From: Candidatus Saccharimonadota bacterium
Lineage (GTDB): Bacteria > Patescibacteriota > Saccharimonadia > Saccharimonadales > Saccharimonadaceae
Direction: 5' to 3'
Assembly (NCBI GenBank): GCA_017964115.1
Contig: JAGCSL010000089.1
Coordinates: 1-10,579 of the forward strand
Length of the DNA stretch: 10,579 nt
The number at the start of each line of letters is the position of its first letter. The stretch's first letter is position 1. The notes below the pieces were generated by a model. It had not been told where the DNA came from, made no database searches, and saw only the letters and a program-made list of their open reading frames with translations. The translations under genes were made by a program, and so were the position numbers. Of this stretch, positions 5,543-10,579 are shown one piece after another.

Positions 5543-6273
5543 GAGAGTGTTTTAAACTCTTTGGGGTGTTCTTTCTTGTATTTACGGATTGCCTCCCCGG
5601 CCGCTTTGACCTGTGCTTCTTGCTTGCTGTGACCAACCGCAGTAGCTTTTAAGTGGTCATTAATAAATACGCCAAGGGTAAAGCTCTTGTCGTGGTCTGG
5701 ACCCTCCTCTTTCATGACGCGATAAACCGGCGTAACGCCATCAATGCGCTGAGCTAGCTCTTGCAAATAGGACTTTGAATCGCGCCAAGATTCGCTCTCA
5801 AGAATATCATCGATTTTCGAGAGAGTATTCTTGCGAATGAACTTTTCGGCCTCGGCATAGCCTTTATCGAGGTAGATAGCGCCAATAATTGCTTCGTAGC
5901 AGTCAGCCATAATAACATGGTGCGCACGTTCGGAACCGTGCTTTTCGCCCTTACTAAGGCGCACGAGCGGACCGTAGCCGAGTTTTTCGCCACTAGCAGC
6001 GTTAGATTCGGTGTTGACCAATGCGGCACGCCAGCTAGTCATAATCCCTTCTGGTTGCTCATAATTACGATATAAGAAATCGGAAGTGACTAGTTCTAGC
6101 ACGGCATCGCCCAGAAACTCTAGACGCTCATTATGTTCAACGACGGTCTTTTTATGCTCGTTGACATAGGATCGGTGAGTTAAGGCCGTGATTAATAAAT
6201 TAATATCCGCAAAATCGATACCTAGCTTCTTTTTTGCAAACTCGCGATAAGCGTCAATTTGTTCTTTATTCAT
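5539..6273 (-). CDS. rnc: Ribonuclease III
   Basis: This is the double-strand-specific endoribonuclease that processes rRNA precursors and other structured RNAs. The catalytic domain (about 1-155) has the signature HNERLEFLGDAVLEL, with E49, E52 and D56, and a second metal-binding segment MADCYEAIIGAIYLD with D124 and E127. These correspond to the metal-binding acids of the E. coli enzyme. The C-terminal double-stranded RNA-binding domain (about 166-235) runs from SYLQELAQ to the SKQEAQVKAAGEAIRKY helix. Length (244 residues) and order are normal. It starts 5 nt after the Nudix gene with only a weak GGGGA upstream, suggesting translational coupling. It sits with ribosomal and antitermination genes, as expected for rRNA maturation. 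Confidence 0.97.
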   Translation of the reverse strand: MNKEQIDAYREFAKKKLGIDFADINLLITALTHRSYVNEHKKTVVEHNERLEFLGDAVLELVTSDFLYRNYEQPEGIMTSWRAALVNTESNAASGEKLGYGPLVRLSKGEKHGSERAHHVIMADCYEAIIGAIYLDKGYAEAEKFIRKNTLSKIDDILESESWRDSKSYLQELAQRIDGVTPVYRVMKEEGPDHDKSFTLGVFINDHLKATAVGHSKQEAQVKAAGEAIRKYKKEHPKEFKTLS

Positions 6274-6278
6274 TGTTT

Positions 6279-6959
6279 TTAGTATTCCCCACTACGAATT
6301 TTGCGTTTTGCGATTAGCATTAGTTTTTCGATGTCCGCATATTCAATCGCATCGAGGGCATCGGCGAACGAGAACCAACGAATGCCATTCATCCATTTTT
6401 CTTTGGTTGGATGCTCGTTTTTGTCTAGCGATTGCACGAGATAAACTTGCGTAGTCATGAGTACAAGCTTCTCGAGACGGCGATATTTGAAATGGATTTT
6501 TCCTAGCCACGATAGAACATCGACGTGCTTGAGGCCAGACTCCTCGCCAATCTCGCGAATTGCAGTTTGCTTGGCGGTTTCACCTGGTTCAATGTGCCCT
6601 TTTGGAATAGTCCAGCGATTCTTACTATCTTGAATAAGTAAGATTTCAATATCTTTCTGATCTGGCGTCATGCGAAAAACAATACCGCCAGCGGTTGGCT
6701 CGCGCACGATTTCTTTGATTTCCGGTTTTTTGCGTAAAACTACCTGACGAAACTTCTCGAGTTTTGGCTCTTTGTATTGCTCGGTAGGCAAGGCCTCCGG
6801 AATCTTATAACCGTTGCGATGAGTATTCGAATTGTTCTTTTTCTTCTTCTTTGGCGTCGTTTTAGAAGCGGCGCTTTTAGTCCTTGGCTTTTTCGCCCGA
6901 TTCTTTGGATTCGGCTTTCGCTGGGGCTGTTTTTTCCTTGGACTTTTCTGATTCTGCAT
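6279..6959 (-). CDS. Nudix hydrolase with lysine-rich N-terminal extension
   Basis: This is a Nudix pyrophosphohydrolase. The complete Nudix box is at residues 121-143, GHIEPGETAKQTAIREIGEE then SGL, with all G, E, RE, EE and G positions kept. The PTAGGIVFR strand and WTIPKGHIEPGE loop resemble Ap4A-type (dinucleoside polyphosphate) hydrolases, but the substrate cannot be fixed from sequence. The first 88 or so residues are an unusual extension. Residues 1-45 are dominated by Lys, Arg, Pro, Gln and Asn, likely disordered and able to bind nucleic acid. The ATG at 6959 lies inside nusB, giving an 83-nt overlap in another frame. An alternative is TTG at 6791, but GGAGG there sits only 2 nt upstream. 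The enzyme domain is certain; the start is not. Confidence 0.9.
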   Translation of the reverse strand: MQNQKSPRKKQPQRKPNPKNRAKKPRTKSAASKTTPKKKKKNNSNTHRNGYKIPEALPTEQYKEPKLEKFRQVVLRKKPEIKEIVREPTAGGIVFRMTPDQKDIEILLIQDSKNRWTIPKGHIEPGETAKQTAIREIGEESGLKHVDVLSWLGKIHFKYRRLEKLVLMTTQVYLVQSLDKNEHPTKEKWMNGIRWFSFADALDAIEYADIEKLMLIAKRKIRSGEY

Positions 6960-7404
6960 GCTTCTTATTATCCTCTCCCCCGATATTACGGTATGCAGTG
7001 CCTAACACGCCATTAATGAATTTAGATGAATTATCAGAGCCGAAAGCTTTTGCGAGTTCGACGGCTTCATTAATAGCAACTTTTGGAGGCACCTGATCTT
7101 TGCGGCGCGTAAGTTCAAAAAGGCCAATCCTCAAGACATTACGATCAATTGAGGAAATACTGGAAATTGGCCATTCTGGCGCCATTGGCTGCAACTCTTT
7201 ATCTAGCTGCTCCATTTCATCAAAAACCCCATGCGTTAGGTCATGTACGAAATCTACATCGCCTAAAGCCTTTTCATAGGGCTCGATGTTTTTTGCGACG
7301 ATACTATCGATGTCGGCCGAGGCATCGCCTGCCTTGCTTCGGAATTCATATTCATACAAACTCTGAAGCGTAATTATTCTGCCGAGATGTCGATTGCTTG
7401 CCAC
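6877..7404 (-). CDS. nusB: Transcription antitermination protein NusB with charged tail
   Basis: NusB, with S10 (NusE), binds boxA RNA and supports antitermination and rRNA synthesis. The all-helical fold is covered by residues 1-143. Landmarks are the LQSLYEYEF N-terminal helix, SIDRNVLRIGLFEL (85-98), and VPPKVAINEAVELAK followed by SSKFINGVLG (106-135), the most conserved part of the family. A tail of about 32 residues rich in Lys, Glu, Ala and Ser follows and is not part of the usual protein. The start is GTG at 7402-7404, supported by AGGGAGG 9 nt upstream. It lies 18 nt after rpmF, and its 3' end overlaps the Nudix gene by 83 nt. Confidence 0.95.
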   Translation of the reverse strand: MASNRHLGRIITLQSLYEYEFRSKAGDASADIDSIVAKNIEPYEKALGDVDFVHDLTHGVFDEMEQLDKELQPMAPEWPISSISSIDRNVLRIGLFELTRRKDQVPPKVAINEAVELAKAFGSDNSSKFINGVLGTAYRNIGGEDNKKHAESEKSKEKTAPAKAESKESGEKAKD

Positions 7405-7413
7405 GTTATTTTG

Positions 7414-7420
7414 CCTCCCT
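7414..7420 (-). promoter_or_regulatory. Ribosome-binding site fixing the nusB GTG start
   Basis: AGGGAGG on the reverse strand lies 9 nt before the GTG at 7404, in the 18-nt gap after rpmF. It supports GTG as the genuine start of nusB. Confidence 0.75.
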
Positions 7421-7422
7421 TT

Positions 7423-7656
7423 TTATTTTTTCTTGCTGTCTTTTTTAGCTTTGCAACTCTTGCAGTTACAATCTTTGCAATCGCAATTCTTCTTACCGCA
7501 CTTGCAAGTCTTTAATTTAAGATTTGGGGTCTTTTTGGCGGTTTCGAAAGCTTTCACTGGTGAATGCTTATTCACGCTACGAGCTAGCTTTAAACGCAAG
7601 TGACTGCGGCGTAGACCGGTCTTGCGAGGGCTACTCTGTTTTTTCGGTTCAGGCAT
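7423..7656 (-). CDS. rpmF: Ribosomal protein bL32 with cysteine-rich tail
   Basis: The N-terminus MPEPKKQSSPRKTGLRRSH followed by LRLKLA is that of bL32, a large-subunit protein near the peptidyl transferase centre and exit tunnel. The protein is 77 residues, longer than the usual 55-65. Ordinary bL32 carries a zinc ribbon of two Cys pairs in its second half. Here that part (25-49) has no cysteine, and seven cysteines crowd into residues 51-68 in CXC and CXXC spacing (C51, C53, C58, C60, C63, C65, C68), followed by a lysine end. The arrangement looks metallothionein-like and may still hold one or more zinc ions. AAGGAG (7666-7671) lies 9 nt before the ATG. It is the first gene of the nusB-nudix-rnc-rpsP operon. 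Confidence 0.87.
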   Translation of the reverse strand: MPEPKKQSSPRKTGLRRSHLRLKLARSVNKHSPVKAFETAKKTPNLKLKTCKCGKKNCDCKDCNCKSCKAKKDSKKK

Positions 7657-7694
7657 GTAAAAATGCTCCTTCTTTGATATATTACTTTGGACCT

Positions 7695-7723
7695 AGTTTA
7701 CTATAATTTTAGGCTTTTTACAA
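7695..7723 (-). promoter_or_regulatory. Predicted promoter of the rpmF operon
   Basis: TTGTAA (7718-7723) and TAAACT (7695-7700) are separated by 17 nt on the reverse strand. Predicted transcription starts near 7688, giving a leader of about 32 nt containing AAGGAG. The -10 is identical to that predicted for rpoB. Both hexamers are 4/6 to consensus. Confidence 0.45.
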
Positions 7724-7745
7724 GGGGGGCAGTATAAGCCTCCTG

Positions 7746-7754
7746 TGTTATAAT
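7746..7754 (+). promoter_or_regulatory. Extended -10 promoter of the sortase gene
   Basis: TGT directly followed by a perfect TATAAT (7749-7754) forms an extended -10. No -35 match is seen; the expected place is a G-run (7724-7729). Transcription should begin near 7761, right at the ATG at 7762, so the mRNA is probably leaderless. The inverted repeat AGGCTT/AAGCCT (7711-7716, 7736-7741) lies just upstream and could be an operator. Confidence 0.6.
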
Positions 7755-7761
7755 AATGGTT

Positions 7762-8595
7762 ATGAAAATTCGGAAGGCAAAATCTCGAATTAAGCTTGGC
7801 TTGAGCTGCATTTTGGCGTTAGTTTGTGTTATCGGGATCGGCGTTTCGGCTTATCGCATTATTGAATGGAAGATTGACTCCGAGCGCACAAAAACCCAAA
7901 CAAGCGAAATCGAAGAGATTGCCGAGGTTACGGAAAAGGAAGACGACAAAAAGACCGAAGTTGTCAAACAGAAAAAACCCGATCCGAAAACTGGTCCGTA
8001 TTGGGATTACATCAAGATGAAGTTGATTGACGTCGATTTCGCAGAGCTGAAAAAGAAGAACCCCGAAACCGTCAGTTGGATTTCAGTTAGTGGTTCGAAT
8101 ATTAATTATCCAGTTGTACAATCGACAAATAATGATTTTTACCTTAATCATACTTTCGATCGTAGTTATAATGAGGCGGGTTGGGTATTCGCCGATTTTC
8201 GTAACCGCGTGGACGGAACTGATAAGAACATGATTTTCTACGCACATGGACGTATTGACGGCACAATGTTTGGCACTTTGCGTAATGTACTAACTAATGG
8301 TTGGCTTAGCAATCAGAGCAACTTCACGGTGCGCACATCAAATGAGCATGAAAATGCTTTGTGGCAGGTGTTTAGTGTCTATCATATCCCAACCACTAGC
8401 GATTATATTCAAACTAGCTTTTTGAGTGATGCAGAATTCCAAAAGTTTACCAAAAAACTAATCAATCGTAGCGCCTATAACTTCCACACTAACGTAGAGG
8501 GGACGGACCATATTATTACTCTTTCGACTTGCTATAGCGAAACTGAGCGTGTCGTATTACACGCAAAACTAATTAAACGATCAGCCAAAAACTAA
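7762..8595 (+). CDS. Class B sortase
   Basis: This is a membrane-anchored cysteine transpeptidase that cleaves a sorting motif on secreted proteins and joins them to a surface acceptor. From the ATG at 7762 it has 277 residues: a basic start, one membrane helix (about 12-31), a charged Glu/Lys-rich linker (38-78), and the sortase barrel (about 80-272). Catalytic residues are visible: His162 in FYAHGR, Cys257 in TLSTC, and Arg263 in ERVVLHAKL. Class B features include NPETVSWISVSGSNINYPVVQ-like sequence before the barrel and the YL-H-F-RSYN-AGWVF-D-RN stretch. An ATG two codons earlier (7756) is only 1 nt past the -10 box and cannot lie in the mRNA. No protein with an LPXTG-like signal is encoded nearby, so its substrates must lie elsewhere. 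Confidence 0.95.
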   Translation: MKIRKAKSRIKLGLSCILALVCVIGIGVSAYRIIEWKIDSERTKTQTSEIEEIAEVTEKEDDKKTEVVKQKKPDPKTGPYWDYIKMKLIDVDFAELKKKNPETVSWISVSGSNINYPVVQSTNNDFYLNHTFDRSYNEAGWVFADFRNRVDGTDKNMIFYAHGRIDGTMFGTLRNVLTNGWLSNQSNFTVRTSNEHENALWQVFSVYHIPTTSDYIQTSFLSDAEFQKFTKKLINRSAYNFHTNVEGTDHIITLSTCYSETERVVLHAKLIKRSAKN

Positions 8596-8636
8596 TCAGC
8601 TGGGCGTATCGCGGCAGGAAGACTAAAAGAAATTTA

Positions 8637-10579
8637 TTATTTGATAACAATATTGACGAGATGGGTTTTTGGAATCGCAATTACCTTGACGATTTCTTTG
8701 CCGTCAGTAAAGCTTTTAACTTTCTTGTCGGCACGGGCGTATTTTTCGAGTTTATCTTTATCTTCGGCGTCTGCGGCCGGAATCTGAATTCGCGCGCGGA
8801 GCTTACCGTTGACCTGGACGACCATTTCGACTTCATCGGCAACAAGATGTTTCTCCTCCCACTTTGGCCAAATATCATCAGCTTTCAGCTCCTCAAGCAT
8901 TTCGGAGGCGAGATGTGGCGCAAACGGTTTTAGTAATTTGGCAAGAATGACGAGATCCTCTTTGTTGGCACCATTCTTATATAATTCGTTAACAAATTCC
9001 ATCAAGGCAGCCACGGCGGTGTTGAAGTTGCTGCGGAACATATCTTCTGTAACTTTTTTGATAGTCTTATGACGATAGGCGATGTTCTTGTCGTTTTTGT
9101 TGAGTTTTTTATCGAAAGTTAAGGTCCAACAGCGGTTCAAGAAGCGATATACGCCACCGATAGCCTCAGTGCTCCAAGCAGCGTCCATATTATATGGGCC
9201 GATAAAGAGCTCATAGGTGCGGAGCGTGTCGGCGCCGTAACCTTGGTCGATTACATCAAGTGGGTCAATCACGTTGCCTTTAGATTTAGACATCTTCTTG
9301 CCATCCGGCGCGTTAATGTATCCGTTGTAGAGCAACTTTTTGATTGGCTCGCGGAAGTTTAAGAAACCTTCATCAGCAAAGAATTTGCACCAGAAACGTA
9401 CGTAAAGCAAGTGCGCTACAGCATGGTCGCCACCAACATAAACATCGGTTGGTGCCCAGAAGTTGACCTTCTTTGGATCCCAAGCCTTCTTCTTGTTGTG
9501 CGGATCAGTATAACGCCAGAGATACCAACTAGAACAGGCGTAGCCATCGAGCGTATCGGTCTCGCGCGTCATCTTTTCGCCGTTAATCGTGACATTCATG
9601 AACTCTTTCGACTTCGCTAGGGCGCTGCGCCCAGAAGAATCCGGTTTATAATCATCGATTTTTGGCAACATAACTGGAAGCTGATCTTCCGGAATCGCAT
9701 GTGGATTGCCTTGCTTGTCATAGGCAATTGGAATTGGACAACCCCAGTAGCGCTGACGCGAAATTAACCAGTCGCGCATACGATATGTAACCTTCTTATG
9801 GCCAATACCCTGCTGTTCGAGCCAATCATTAATTTCTTCACGAACTTCACTGCTTTGCTTACCGCTAAATGCGCCGGAATTAACAACTTCGCCTTCGCCG
9901 GCATAGCATTTAGAATCATCCGTAGAGCCTTCTGGCTTTTCGATAACTTTTACAATCGGCAAATCAAATTTGGTTGCAAATTCGTTATCGCGTTCGTCAT
10001 GAGCTGGAACACCCATTACGGCCCCAGTACCATAGCCACTCAAGACATAGTCTGCAACCCAGACTGGAATCTTTTTGCCGGTAGCCGGATTAATTACATA
10101 CGAGCCAGTAAATACGCCCGTCTTTTCTTTATTCTCTTGGCGCTCAATCTCGGACTTCTTTAGAGCGGTCTTGCAATATTCTTCGACCGCCTCGCGCGTA
10201 TCGTCAGTAACTAAATCTTTGATCATTTCATTTTCTGGCGCGAGTGTCATGAAAGTTGCGCCAAAAAGCGTGTCGGGGCGCGTAGTGAAAACGGTAATCT
10301 TGCCGCCACTACCATCGATTTGAAAATCAACTTCAGCACCCTCGCTACGACCAATCCAGTTCTTCTGCATGGTCTTGATTTTTTCTGGCCAATCTAGCGC
10401 ATCGATTTCATCAATTAGCTCGTCTGCGTAAGCAGTAATCTTGAATAACCATTGCTTCATTTTCTTCTTTTCGACTTCATGGCCGCAGCGCCAGCAACAA
10501 CCATTCTCGACTTGTTCATTTGCGAGTACGGTTTGATCGACTGGACACCACCACTGATAACTTTCCGCCTGATAAGCAA
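8637..10579 (-). CDS. leuS: Leucyl-tRNA synthetase (5' end beyond window)
   Basis: This is a class I aminoacyl-tRNA synthetase charging tRNA-Leu. The frame is open from the right edge, so an in-frame ATG at 10460 is internal, not the start. Upstream of it the frame still encodes YQWWCPVDQTVLANEQVENG and CCWRCGHEVEKKK, the family's zinc-site region. Then come the CP1 editing domain (TTRPDTLFGATF; GTGAVMGVPAHDERD), the RDWLISRQRYWGCPIP segment, the GGDHAVAHLLYVRFW core, and KMSKS encoded at 9282-9296. The helical anticodon-binding domain and C-terminal domain (VQVNGKLRA, ending HLVNIVIK) complete it. About 647 codons are visible; the N-terminal Rossmann part with the HIGH motif is missing because of the window edge. 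No frameshift or insertion is evident. It converges with the sortase gene across 41 nt, and no terminator hairpin is recognisable there. Confidence 0.97.
   Translation of the reverse strand, partial: AYQAESYQWWCPVDQTVLANEQVENGCCWRCGHEVEKKKMKQWLFKITAYADELIDEIDALDWPEKIKTMQKNWIGRSEGAEVDFQIDGSGGKITVFTTRPDTLFGATFMTLAPENEMIKDLVTDDTREAVEEYCKTALKKSEIERQENKEKTGVFTGSYVINPATGKKIPVWVADYVLSGYGTGAVMGVPAHDERDNEFATKFDLPIVKVIEKPEGSTDDSKCYAGEGEVVNSGAFSGKQSSEVREEINDWLEQQGIGHKKVTYRMRDWLISRQRYWGCPIPIAYDKQGNPHAIPEDQLPVMLPKIDDYKPDSSGRSALAKSKEFMNVTINGEKMTRETDTLDGYACSSWYLWRYTDPHNKKKAWDPKKVNFWAPTDVYVGGDHAVAHLLYVRFWCKFFADEGFLNFREPIKKLLYNGYINAPDGKKMSKSKGNVIDPLDVIDQGYGADTLRTYELFIGPYNMDAAWSTEAIGGVYRFLNRCWTLTFDKKLNKNDKNIAYRHKTIKKVTEDMFRSNFNTAVAALMEFVNELYKNGANKEDLVILAKLLKPFAPHLASEMLEELKADDIWPKWEEKHLVADEVEMVVQVNGKLRARIQIPAADAEDKDKLEKYARADKKVKSFTDGKEIVKVIAIPKTHLVNIVIK

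Noticed and set aside
8596..8636. Terminator between the convergent sortase and leuS genes
   Set aside because: No stem of useful length with a T-tract could be found in the 41-nt gap in either direction.
9798..10163. 121-residue plus-strand reading frame opposite leuS
   Set aside because: It is antisense to conserved leuS sequence and has no independent support.
8637..10460. leuS as a complete 607-residue gene starting at the ATG at 10460
   Set aside because: The same frame stays open to the window edge and encodes the conserved WCPVDQTVLANEQV and CCWRCG segment, so the gene is cut by the edge and not short.

Overview
The window reads as ordinary bacterial chromosome carrying core information-processing genes, interrupted by a small accessory cassette. 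The most likely source is a Candidatus Patescibacteria genome, probably Saccharibacteria (TM7). This is inferred from style: small proteins with long low-complexity tails (bS16, KhpA, NusB, bL32), tight spacing, apparently leaderless genes, and a class B sortase next to leuS. UGA is used as a stop (rnc and the lipoprotein gene), which argues against the UGA=Gly lineages Absconditabacteria and Gracilibacteria. No sequence search could be run, so the taxonomy is tentative.

Layout. At the left edge is the 5' end of rpoB (minus strand), preceded by a leader with a nested stem-loop. Divergent from it is a 702-residue polytopic membrane protein (610-2718, plus), apparently leaderless and closed by a strong bidirectional terminator. 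A minus-strand block then fills 2842-7656. In transcription order (right to left) it is rpmF (bL32), nusB, a Nudix hydrolase, rnc, rpsP (bS16), three small membrane or lipoprotein genes, and khpA. A plus-strand class B sortase (7762-8595) is divergent from rpmF and convergent with leuS (8637 to beyond the right edge, minus).

How the genes relate. rpmF-nusB-nudix-rnc-rpsP looks like a ribosome/RNA operon: two ribosomal proteins, an antitermination factor and the rRNA-processing nuclease, with an extra promoter for rpsP at the end of rnc and a terminator after rpsP. In many bacteria khpA directly follows rpsP. Here about 1.7 kb holding three unrecognised genes with their own promoters and terminators lies between them.

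The most interesting part is that cassette (about 3341-5051). Two of its proteins, a four-helix membrane protein and a lipoprotein, share a related C-terminal half: W/Y-x-x-SG, then a Tyr-rich stretch ending in VH, then an acidic EV-x-RH or EVRH motif, then a helix. The first and third genes have matching promoters (TTGACAAATA, extended -10 TGCTA). All three start codons are preceded by an ATGGGG mini-ORF of 5-6 codons whose TGA overlaps the main start. Other notable points are a seven-cysteine tail on bL32, an 83-nt dual-coded overlap between nusB and the Nudix gene, and the structured rpoB leader. No tRNA, rRNA, CRISPR or insertion sequence was found.
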